A stretch of 15,602 nucleotides of DNA, from NCBI GenBank assembly GCA_005883295.1, contig VAWV01000063.1, forward strand, positions 1 through 15,602, written 5' to 3'. The notes below the pieces were generated by a model that did not search any database, was not told the origin of the DNA, and saw nothing but the letters and a program-made list of their open reading frames with translations. This DNA is from Actinomycetota bacterium. GTDB taxonomy: Bacteria; Actinomycetota; Thermoleophilia; Solirubrobacterales; Thermoleophilaceae. Below are positions 6,676 to 13,380 of this stretch, one piece after another (within the stretch, counting starts at the first letter, position 1; every line of letters starts with the position of its first letter). The translations under genes and the position numbers were made by a program.

Positions 6676-7605
6676 TTAGACCGTCCGCAGCGCCTCGACC
6701 AGCTCCTGTACCGCGGAGGCGGACTTCTCCAGCTCGGCGCGCTCGTCGTCCTCGAGCTCGATCTCCACGATCTCCTCGACCCCCTCGGCCCCCAGGCGCA
6801 CGGGCACGCCCACGAACAGCCCATCGATTCCGAACTCTCCCTGGCACAGCGCGGCGCACGGCAGCACGCGCTTCTGGTCGAACACGATCGAGTCGACCAT
6901 CTCGGCCACCGCGGCCGCGGGCGCGTAGTAGGCCGATCCCTTCTGGAGGAGCTTGACCACCTCGGCGCCGCCGTCGCGGGTGCGCTGCACGATCTCCTCC
7001 AGCCGCTGCTCTGAGATCTTCTGCCTAACCGGCACGCCGGCGACGTTGGTGTAGGAGACGACGGGAACCATCGTGTCGCCGTGCCCCCCGAGCACGAATC
7101 CGGTGACGTCCCGGACGGAGACTCCCAGTTCCCATGCCAGGAACGTGCGGAACCGGGCGGAGTCGAGGATGCCCGCCATCCCGATCACCCGCTGGCGCGG
7201 GAACTGCGTGGTGTCGAACGTCACGTGACACATCGCGTCGAGCGGATTGGTGACGACGATGACGATGGCATCGGGTGAGCGATCCTTAACCTCGGACGCC
7301 ACACCTCCGACGATCTCCTTGTTCTTGGCGAGCAGGTCGTCGCGGCTCATGCCGGGCTGACGGGGGAAGCCGGATGTGATTACGACGATGTCGGAGCCGG
7401 ATGTCTCCTCGTAGCCGTTCGTGCCGACCATGTTCGGCTCGTAACCAACCACCGGCCCGGATTGGTTCAAGTCGAGAGCCTTGCCCTGGGGCAGCCCTTC
7501 GACTATGTCCACCAGCACCACGTCCGCGTAGTCTCGTTCTGCAAGCCGCTGTGCGGCGGTTGCACCTACATTGCCTGCACCCACTACTGTTATCTTCCTT
7601 CGCAC
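6676..7605 (-). CDS. mdh: Malate dehydrogenase, LDH-like type
   Basis: Oxidises L-malate to oxaloacetate with NAD+ in the TCA cycle (cytoplasm). It has 309 residues, typical of the LDH-like (MDH-3) family. The Rossmann motif GAGNVG is at 9-14, and Asp33 (VDI) at the end of beta-2 indicates NAD preference. The mobile loop GFPRQPGMSRDDL (79-91) has Arg82 and Arg88; Arg rather than Gln at the substrate-discriminating position marks malate over lactate. The catalytic pair is Asp148/Arg151 (MAGILDSARFR) and His175 (GGHGDTMVP). The start is GTG 7603-7605, preceded by AAGGG with about 7-nt spacing. The start codon of the divergent DNA-binding protein gene is only 30 bp away, so promoters and leaders must overlap neighbouring coding sequence. 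It lies in a cluster with icd and sdh. Confidence 0.96.
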   Translation of the reverse strand: MRRKITVVGAGNVGATAAQRLAERDYADVVLVDIVEGLPQGKALDLNQSGPVVGYEPNMVGTNGYEETSGSDIVVITSGFPRQPGMSRDDLLAKNKEIVGGVASEVKDRSPDAIVIVVTNPLDAMCHVTFDTTQFPRQRVIGMAGILDSARFRTFLAWELGVSVRDVTGFVLGGHGDTMVPVVSYTNVAGVPVRQKISEQRLEEIVQRTRDGGAEVVKLLQKGSAYYAPAAAVAEMVDSIVFDQKRVLPCAALCQGEFGIDGLFVGVPVRLGAEGVEEIVEIELEDDERAELEKSASAVQELVEALRTV

Positions 7606-7635
7606 CAGTTCACCCTTTCAGATGGAGGATGGTTA

Positions 7636-8043
7636 ATGGCTGACTTTCTCTCGGAGCAGCTCGGCGCGCTCGAGAAGCGATTGAAGGATCTGCGCCCGCA
7701 GGTCGAGGAGTACCTCCATCTGGAGCAGGTGAAGGAGGCACTCGAGGGCGTCGGCAAGCCCCGTCGCGGGCCGGGCAGGCCACGCGGGAGCACCACGCGC
7801 CGGCGTACTTCCACCAGCACGGCGCGCCGCAGGAGCACCAACGGCCGGCGCCGTCGCGGCCGGCGCGGCGGCACGCGCGCGCAGCAGGCGCTGAAGGTCG
7901 TTCGCGACAACCCGGGGATCACCGTCAGCGATCTGGCCCGCAAGCTCAACATCAAGCAGCCCAACTACCTGTACCGCGTCATGAACCAGCTCCAGGCCGA
8001 GGGAGCGGTCACCAAGTCCGGTCGGGGATACACCGCGAAGTAA
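7636..8043 (+). CDS. AT-hook plus winged-helix DNA-binding protein
   Basis: A 135-residue basic protein with three parts: an N-terminal amphipathic helix (LSEQLGALEKRLKDLRPQVEEYLHLEQVKEAL, residues 5-36), likely a coiled-coil for oligomerisation; an Arg/Ser/Thr-rich linker (41-80) with the AT-hook-like core PGRPRGS at 46-52 and runs of RRR/RRRR; and a C-terminal winged helix (81-135: AQQALKVVRDNPGITVSDLARKL, then QPNYLYRVMNQLQAEGAV, then a GRGYT wing). The ATG at 7636 has a strong GGAGG Shine-Dalgarno at 7624-7628. It is divergent from mdh (starts 30 bp apart) and convergent with icd (13 bp between stops). Nucleoid-associated or regulatory function is inferred from the domains; it is not a recognised named protein. 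Confidence 0.85.
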   Translation: MADFLSEQLGALEKRLKDLRPQVEEYLHLEQVKEALEGVGKPRRGPGRPRGSTTRRRTSTSTARRRSTNGRRRRGRRGGTRAQQALKVVRDNPGITVSDLARKLNIKQPNYLYRVMNQLQAEGAVTKSGRGYTAK

Positions 8044-8056
8044 CGCTGCGCCGCGG

Positions 8057-9151
8057 CTACGCGGCAACCCTCTCCATCTTCGCGATCACGGCGTCGGCGA
8101 CGTCCGAAGTTCCCACCGCGGACGGATCGTCCCGGCTGGGCTTCATGTCGTACGTCACCGAGTCGCCCTCGCGGATCACCTCCGCGATTGCCTCCTCGAG
8201 CCGGTCACCGGCCTCGCGCTCCTCGATGTGACGCAGCAGCATCACGCCCGACAGCATCAGGGCCATGGGGTTCACCTTGTTCTGGCCCTTGTACTTGGGC
8301 GCCGACCCGTGAACGGCCTCGAAGACTGCGTAGTCATCTCCAACGTTCGCGCCCGGGGCCATCCCCAGGCCGCCGATCAAACCGGCGCCGAGGTCGGACA
8401 CGATGTCGCCGTAAAGGTTCGGCAGCACGAGCACGTCGTACTCCTCCGGGCGTGACACCAATTGGTTACAGAGGTTGTCCACTATTCGGTCTTCGAACTC
8501 AATATCGGGATACTCGTCCTCGGCAACCTCTTTAGCGGTTTTGAGAAACAAACCGTCGGTGAACTTCATGATGTTGGCCTTGTGCACCGCGGTCACCTTC
8601 GACCGTCCATAGGCCTTCGCGTATTCGAACGCCTGCCGCACGATGCGCTTCGTGCCGGTCACCGAGATCGGCTTGATCGAGATCCCCACGTCCTCGCGCA
8701 GCTCGGTGCCAGTCGTCTCCTTTATGAACTCCCGCAGCCGTTCGGTGTCGTCATCGCCGATCTCGTACTCGACACCCGCGTAGAGGTCCTCGTGGTTCTC
8801 GCGGACCACGACGATGTCGGTGTCGGGGAACCGGGTGCGCACCCCCTCGTACGCCTTGCAGGGGCGAAGGCACGCGAACAGGTCGAGCTCCTTGCGGAGC
8901 GCCACGTTCACTGACCTGAACCCCGAGCCGACGGGCGTCGTGATCGGGCCCTTGATGGCGAGGCCGCGCTCCTTGATCGAGTCGATGACGCGATCGGGGA
9001 GCGGCGTCCCCTCGCTCTCGTACACATCCGCGCCCGCGTCCTGCCAGTCCCACTCGAACTCCACGCCCGTGGCCTCGAGCACGCGGCGCACGGCCTCCGA
9101 TATCTCCGGCCCAGTCCCATCGCCGGGAATGAAGGTGACGCGGTAAGCCAA
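8057..9151 (-). CDS. icd: Isocitrate dehydrogenase (isocitrate/isopropylmalate dehydrogenase family)
   Basis: Decarboxylates isocitrate to 2-oxoglutarate in the TCA cycle. It has 364 residues with IPGDGTGPE at 8-16. The substrate loop SGFRSVNVALRKELDLFACLRP gives Ser80, Asn82, Arg86 and Arg96; VRENHEDLYAGVEY gives Arg117 and Tyr124. Lys191 and the Mg2+ aspartates Asp225, Asp249 and Asp253 (NLYGDIVSDLGAGL) follow. The SVN motif favours isocitrate over isopropylmalate. At the cofactor site HGSAPKYKGQNKVNP carries Lys286-Tyr287, the pair E. coli uses to bind NADP, where NAD enzymes usually have Asp-Ile, so NADP use is plausible. The start is TTG 9149-9151, supported by GAAAGGA about 6 nt upstream; there is no nearby in-frame ATG. 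A long palindrome lies upstream. Confidence 0.93.
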   Translation of the reverse strand: MAYRVTFIPGDGTGPEISEAVRRVLEATGVEFEWDWQDAGADVYESEGTPLPDRVIDSIKERGLAIKGPITTPVGSGFRSVNVALRKELDLFACLRPCKAYEGVRTRFPDTDIVVVRENHEDLYAGVEYEIGDDDTERLREFIKETTGTELREDVGISIKPISVTGTKRIVRQAFEYAKAYGRSKVTAVHKANIMKFTDGLFLKTAKEVAEDEYPDIEFEDRIVDNLCNQLVSRPEEYDVLVLPNLYGDIVSDLGAGLIGGLGMAPGANVGDDYAVFEAVHGSAPKYKGQNKVNPMALMLSGVMLLRHIEEREAGDRLEEAIAEVIREGDSVTYDMKPSRDDPSAVGTSDVADAVIAKMERVAA

Positions 9152-9217
9152 GTCGGTCCTTTCTCTAGATGATTGATTCCGGATCCGCGTGCCCCTGGGG
9201 CCGCGAAAATCGAGCGG

Positions 9218-9256
9218 TCGCCGCTGTATACGCGCTGCGCGCGTCGACAGCGGCGA
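9218..9256. repeat. 39-bp imperfect palindrome upstream of icd
   Basis: TCGCCGCTGT (9218-9227) pairs perfectly with ACAGCGGCGA (9247-9256). Inside, ACGCGC (9230-9235) pairs with GCGCGT (9239-9244) around TGC, with a 2x2 mismatch between the stems. It lies in the 272-nt divergent gap (9152-9423) between icd and the site-2 protease gene. As both genes point away from it, a regulatory site or icd leader structure is more likely than a terminator. No convincing gene lies in the gap. Confidence 0.65.
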
Positions 9257-9275
9257 TGCGACGCAGGGCGAAGTT

Positions 9276-9291
9276 CAGGCATGAATGCCTG
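9276..9291. promoter_or_regulatory. Inverted repeat CAGGCAT-GA-ATGCCTG, operator candidate
   Basis: A perfect 7-bp inverted repeat with a 2-nt centre, in the same divergent gap as the 39-bp palindrome. Its size and symmetry fit a dimeric repressor site acting on icd and/or the protease gene. The binding protein is unknown. Confidence 0.45.
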
Positions 9292-9423
9292 GACGAGCCC
9301 GAGGACGCACGTCCCGCGACGATTTGCAGCGGCATCCAGGGGTGCGGGGGTTTGGGATCAGTCACCTCTAGCTGACGGGATCATTTCACGGGCGGCGCCG
9401 GTGGCCTGTGCGACCATGGGCAG

Positions 9424-10596
9424 ATGGGCGGCGGCCGCTCCATTCAGCTGGCGCGCGTGCTCGGCGTGCGCATCGGCGTGGACCCGAGCTGGTTCATCGT
9501 GCTGTTCCTCGTCATCTGGTCGCTGTCGGGCTCGTTCAAGAACGTTTACCCGGGACACGACACGAAGGCCTTCTTCCTGGCCACGCTGGCGGCCCTCCTC
9601 TTCTTCGCGTCGGTCGTGCTGCACGAGCTCGGCCACGCCGTCGTGGCGATGCGCAACGGCATCGGCATCGTCGGGATCGACCTGTGGCTGTTCGGCGGCG
9701 TCGCCAAGATGAGCGGCGACACGAAGACGCCGGGCCAGGAGTTCAGGGTCGCCGCGGCGGGACCGGCCGTCACCGCCCTCGTGGCCATCGCCTCCCTGGC
9801 CGCCGCGCACCTGATCGGCGGGAACCAGTACCTGCCCGGGGTGCGGCTGCACGCGACCCACTACGTGAGCCCGGCCGTGGCGATCCTCTCCTTCCTCGCA
9901 TTCATCAACGTGGCGCTCCTGGTGCTCAACTTGGTTCCCGGCTTCCCGCTCGACGGCGGCCGCATCGCGCGGTCGATCGTCTGGTGGCGAACCGGCGACC
10001 GCGACCGGGCCACCCGCTTCGCCGCGGCCCTGGGGCGGGCCTTTGGCTACCTCCTGATCGGGTTCGGGCTCTACCTGCTGCTCGGGCCGGTGCACGACAC
10101 GGTTGGGGGAATCTGGTCCATGGCGATCGGCTTCATGCTCTCCCAGTCGGCCCGCGCAGCCGTGTTGCAGAGCCAGATCGTGGAGCGGGTGGCGGGATTG
10201 CGGGTGGCCGACGTGATGGACGCCGAGCCGGTCGTGCTACCGGCCCAGACCAAGCTCGATCGCGCGCTCGACGAGTTCTTCCTCCGCTACCGCTGGCCGT
10301 GGTTCCCGGTGGTCGACGCCACCGGGCGGTTCCTCGGCCTCGTCAGCCGGCAGAAGGTGGAGGACGTGCCCGAGGCGCTGCGGCCCGGATCCAGCGTCGA
10401 CCAGGTGATGACGATCGAGAACGTGGGCCGCTTCCGGATCGGCGTCGACGAGCCGCTCGAGGCGCTCCTCGGCTCGGAGGGGCTCACGCGGCTCGGCGCG
10501 CTCATGGCGGTGGACCGCGAGGGCGTGCTGCGCGGCGTGGTCACGCTGGACCAGGTCCGCCGAGCATTGCGGGCGCCGCCGGTCTCGCTCCCATAG
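9424..10596 (+). CDS. Site-2 protease family zinc metalloprotease with CBS pair
   Basis: A 390-residue intramembrane metalloprotease of the M50/SpoIVFB-like group that has a C-terminal CBS pair. The zinc motif HELGH is at 67-71 within a membrane segment (LAALLFFASVVLHELGHAVV). The third ligand motif NLVPGFPLDGGR (169-180) supplies Asp177. About six membrane segments precede residue 245. Two CBS modules follow (about 258-322, VADVMDAEPVVLPAQTKLDRAL, and about 329-387, VDQVMTIENVGRFRIG), which in this family bind adenine nucleotides and gate cleavage. ATG 9424 is used; the Shine-Dalgarno is weak (GGGC at 9418-9421), and another ATG at 9416 is out of frame. The stop overlaps a TAGAAT -10 candidate for sdhA. 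The substrate, possibly an anti-sigma factor, is not shown. Confidence 0.9.
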   Translation: MGGGRSIQLARVLGVRIGVDPSWFIVLFLVIWSLSGSFKNVYPGHDTKAFFLATLAALLFFASVVLHELGHAVVAMRNGIGIVGIDLWLFGGVAKMSGDTKTPGQEFRVAAAGPAVTALVAIASLAAAHLIGGNQYLPGVRLHATHYVSPAVAILSFLAFINVALLVLNLVPGFPLDGGRIARSIVWWRTGDRDRATRFAAALGRAFGYLLIGFGLYLLLGPVHDTVGGIWSMAIGFMLSQSARAAVLQSQIVERVAGLRVADVMDAEPVVLPAQTKLDRALDEFFLRYRWPWFPVVDATGRFLGLVSRQKVEDVPEALRPGSSVDQVMTIENVGRFRIGVDEPLEALLGSEGLTRLGALMAVDREGVLRGVVTLDQVRRALRAPPVSLP

Positions 10597-10599
10597 AAT
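10594..10599 (+). promoter_or_regulatory. -10-like TAGAAT ahead of the sdh operon
   Basis: TAGAAT overlaps the stop codon of the site-2 protease gene and would start transcription near 10606, giving a leader of about 55 nt to sdhA ATG 10661. No matching -35 is visible. Confidence 0.4.
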
Positions 10600-10660
10600 C
10601 GCCGACCCCGAGCCGCGCCGGGTGACCGGCGCGGTTCGTCGAGGGAAGCCTGCCCGACCG

Positions 10661-12346
10661 ATGCTCGCCCACGACGTACTGGTGATCGGAGCCGGACTCG
10701 CCGGTCAGCGTGCCGCGCTCGCGGCCGCCGAGGACGGCGCCGCCGTCGGGATCCTGTCCAAGGTGCACCCGGTTCGCTCCCACTCCAATGCCGCCCAGGG
10801 CGGGATCAACGCCGCGCTCAACCCCGAGGACTCGTGGGAGTCACACGCCTACGACACCGTCAAGGGGTCGGACTACCTCGGCGATCAGGACGCCATCGAG
10901 ATCATGTGCCGGGAGGCCCCCGCCGAGATCCTCGCGCTGGAGCACCTCGGCGTGACCTTCCATCGCAACGAGCAGGGCCGGCTCGGCACGCGGGCCTTCG
11001 GCGGCGCCTCTGCTGCCCGCACCTACTACGTGGCCGACATCACCGGACAGGCGATCCTGCACGTGCTTTACGAGCAGCTGATGAAGCACTCCGAGGTGTA
11101 CCGCTACGAGGAGTGGTTCACAACGAGCCTCGTGCGCGACGGCGACGGCCACATCGTGGGCTGCGTGGCGCGCAACATCCGCGACGGCGCGATGGAGCTG
11201 TTCGCCGCCAAGTGCGTGATCCTCGCCTGCGGCGGCAACGGCCAGATCTACAACCCGACCACCAACGCCCTCATCTGCACCGGCGACGGGATCGCCATGG
11301 CCTACCGCATCGGCGCTCCGCTGATGGACATGGAGATGGTGCAGTACCACCCCACCACGCTCGCCGGCAACGGCCTCCTGGTCACCGAGGGCGCGCGCGG
11401 CGAGGGGGCGCACCTCTACAACGCGCAGGGCGAGCGCTTCATGGAGAAGTACGCGCCGAACAAGATGGAGCTCGCTTCGCGCGACGTGGTCTCGCGCGCG
11501 GAGCAGACCGAGATCAACGAGGGACGCGGCTTCCCCGACGGGACCGTCGCGCTCGACATCACCAAGGTCCCGCGCAAGCGCATCCACGAGGCGCTGCGCG
11601 AGATCGTCAACGTCGGGCGGGACTTCGCAGGCGTCGACATCACGCGCGAGCCGATCCACATCAAGCCCGGCAACCACTACACGATGGGCGGCGTGAAGAC
11701 CGACGTAGATGGGCGTACCGACATCCCCGGCCTCTACGCGGCGGGCGAGGTGGCGTGCGTCTCGGTGCACGGCGGCAACCGCCTGGGCGCGAACTCGCTG
11801 CTCGACACGCTCGTCTTCGGCCGCCGGTCGGGCAAGCACGCGGCCGAGCACGCACGCAACCACAAGCTCCCCCAGGTCTCGAACACGGTCGTCGACGACG
11901 AGGAGCGCGGGATCCGGGAGATCGTGGGCCGCGACAGCGGCAACGGCCGCCGGGTCGCTCAGATCCGGGAGGAGCTGGGCCGCGTGATGGACGAGCACGT
12001 GGCCGTGTTCCGCGACGAGGACGGGCTCCTGAAGGCGGGCGAGACCGTGCAGCGACTCAAGGAGGAGGCCCGGAACGTGACCATTGACGACAAGGGCACG
12101 GTCTTCAACCAGGACCTGCTGGGCGCGATCGAGCTCGGCTTCATGCTCGACAACGCGGAGTGCGTGGTGGTGGCCGCGCTCGAGCGGAAGGAGAGCCGCG
12201 GTGCGCAGTTCCGGACCGACTACCCCGAGCGCGACGACGACGATTGGCTCAAGCACATCGACCTCTCGCTCGACGGCGACAGGCCGGCCGTCACGTACTC
12301 TGAGGTGACGCTCACCCAGTGGGAGCCTGAAGAGCGGAAGTACTGA
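10661..12346 (+). CDS. sdhA: Succinate dehydrogenase flavoprotein subunit
   Basis: Oxidises succinate to fumarate at a covalently bound FAD. It has 561 residues, usual for SdhA/FrdA. The FAD motif VIGAGLAGQRAA is at 8-19. SHSNAAQGGINAAL holds His41, the expected covalent FAD attachment histidine. Other features are GNGQIYNPTTNALICTGDG (192-210), His230 (MVQYHPT), the catalytic Arg274 (ASRDVVSRA), His340 (NHYTMGG) and Arg374 (GGNRLGANSLLD), all conserved. ATG 10661 is chosen because the FAD beta-strand begins at once; an in-frame GTG at 10622 would add 13 residues not typical of the family. sdhB follows after 5 nt. Genes downstream show this is the non-classical (SdhE-containing) complex, so electrons probably pass to quinone through SdhB and SdhE, not through haem-bearing SdhC/D. 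Confidence 0.96.
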   Translation: MLAHDVLVIGAGLAGQRAALAAAEDGAAVGILSKVHPVRSHSNAAQGGINAALNPEDSWESHAYDTVKGSDYLGDQDAIEIMCREAPAEILALEHLGVTFHRNEQGRLGTRAFGGASAARTYYVADITGQAILHVLYEQLMKHSEVYRYEEWFTTSLVRDGDGHIVGCVARNIRDGAMELFAAKCVILACGGNGQIYNPTTNALICTGDGIAMAYRIGAPLMDMEMVQYHPTTLAGNGLLVTEGARGEGAHLYNAQGERFMEKYAPNKMELASRDVVSRAEQTEINEGRGFPDGTVALDITKVPRKRIHEALREIVNVGRDFAGVDITREPIHIKPGNHYTMGGVKTDVDGRTDIPGLYAAGEVACVSVHGGNRLGANSLLDTLVFGRRSGKHAAEHARNHKLPQVSNTVVDDEERGIREIVGRDSGNGRRVAQIREELGRVMDEHVAVFRDEDGLLKAGETVQRLKEEARNVTIDDKGTVFNQDLLGAIELGFMLDNAECVVVAALERKESRGAQFRTDYPERDDDDWLKHIDLSLDGDRPAVTYSEVTLTQWEPEERKY

Positions 12347-12351
12347 CGACC

Positions 12352-13380
12352 GTGCCGGACTACAGCCTCAAGATCCGCCGCTACAACCCGGAATCCGGGC
12401 AGCCCGCCTACTGGCAGCAGTTCGACGTGGACCTGGCGGGCTGCTCGTGCCAGGCGGCGATCTGCGGCTCCTGCGGCGTGCGGATCAACGGCATGTCGCG
12501 CCTGGCCTGCAACACCAAGCTGGGCGAGGCCGCGGAGGACGCTCCGAACGGCGCGATCGTGGTCGAGCCGATGGGCAACATGCCCGTGCTCAAGGACCTC
12601 ATCGTGGACATGGACGCGGTCCACTGGAAGAAGGTCCAGCGCGTGGTGCCCTGGCTCCTACCGGAGGGCGACCCGCCGGACCGCGAATACATCGTCGACC
12701 CCGAGTCGATGATCGACATCACGCAGTCGATGGCCTGCATCCACTGCGGGGCGTGCGTGTCCGCCTGCCTGTCGATGGAGGTGGATCCGGAGTTCATCGG
12801 CCCGGCCGCGCTGGCCAAGGCCTACCGCTTCGTGGGCGACCCGCGCGACGCCTTCACCGAGGACCGGCTCCTCGACCTGGCAGAGGACCCCCACGGCATC
12901 TACGACTGCACCCACTGCTTCGCGTGCATCGAGGTCTGCCCCAAGGACGTGGCCCCGATGAACCAGATCATGCGGCTCCGCCGGCGGGCCACGAGCGACT
13001 ACGGGATCAAGGACGGCAACAACGGCTACGGACACGAGAAGGCGTTCAGCGACCTGATCGAGAAGTACGGACTGCTGTCCGAGGCGCAGCTCCTGCCCAA
13101 GTCCTACGGCGACGGAAGCCTGATCCGCGCCCAGGTGAAGCCCGCCGCGCTCAAGGAGCTCACCGCCAAGCTCCCCACGGTCATCCGCGGCCTGCGGTCG
13201 GGCAAGGTCTCACCGAAGACCGCCCTGATCCACCGCAAGCTCAAGGACCAGGACCAGATCCGGCGGATGTACAAGGAGGTCGAGTCGCACGAGGACCGGC
13301 TCGAGCTGAACCTCTACATCGTCGGCGACTCGGACGCGGAGGAGGAGGGCACGATGGCCGAGGGGGGCCAGGAGGGATGA
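12352..13380 (+). CDS. sdhB: Succinate dehydrogenase iron-sulfur subunit, non-classical, with altered N-terminal domain
   Basis: Carries electrons from SdhA through Fe-S clusters. It has 342 residues, about 100 more than classical SdhB; the extra is a C-terminal extension from about 215. [2Fe-2S] ligands are Cys33, Cys38, Cys41 and Cys53 (SCQAAICGSCG, then RLACNT). The first ferredoxin motif is C129-IH-C-GA-C-VSA-C139, the second C186-TH-C189-FA-C-IEV-C196. Cys189 is extra relative to classical enzymes (Ile209 in E. coli), predicting [4Fe-4S] instead of [3Fe-4S], as in type E enzymes. Oddly, FDVDL (24-28) is followed almost directly by the cysteines, so the usual helix and strand (about 25 residues, TVLDAL...TLSFRR) are missing. 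The reading frame is intact. Start GTG 12352. It overlaps the next gene by ATGA. Confidence 0.93.
   Translation: MPDYSLKIRRYNPESGQPAYWQQFDVDLAGCSCQAAICGSCGVRINGMSRLACNTKLGEAAEDAPNGAIVVEPMGNMPVLKDLIVDMDAVHWKKVQRVVPWLLPEGDPPDREYIVDPESMIDITQSMACIHCGACVSACLSMEVDPEFIGPAALAKAYRFVGDPRDAFTEDRLLDLAEDPHGIYDCTHCFACIEVCPKDVAPMNQIMRLRRRATSDYGIKDGNNGYGHEKAFSDLIEKYGLLSEAQLLPKSYGDGSLIRAQVKPAALKELTAKLPTVIRGLRSGKVSPKTALIHRKLKDQDQIRRMYKEVESHEDRLELNLYIVGDSDAEEEGTMAEGGQEG

Noticed and set aside
8050..8065. GCCGC / GCGGC hairpin between the DNA-binding gene and icd stops
   Set aside because: Only a 5-bp stem, no U-tract and it overlaps the icd stop; too weak to call a terminator.
9169..9375. 68-codon plus-strand frame in the icd/site-2 protease gap
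   Set aside because: No Shine-Dalgarno, no recognisable pattern, and it spans the palindromes; more likely regulatory DNA.
10841..12256. 471-codon minus-strand open frame opposite sdhA
   Set aside because: Entirely antisense to well-conserved SdhA; composition typical of a shadow frame.
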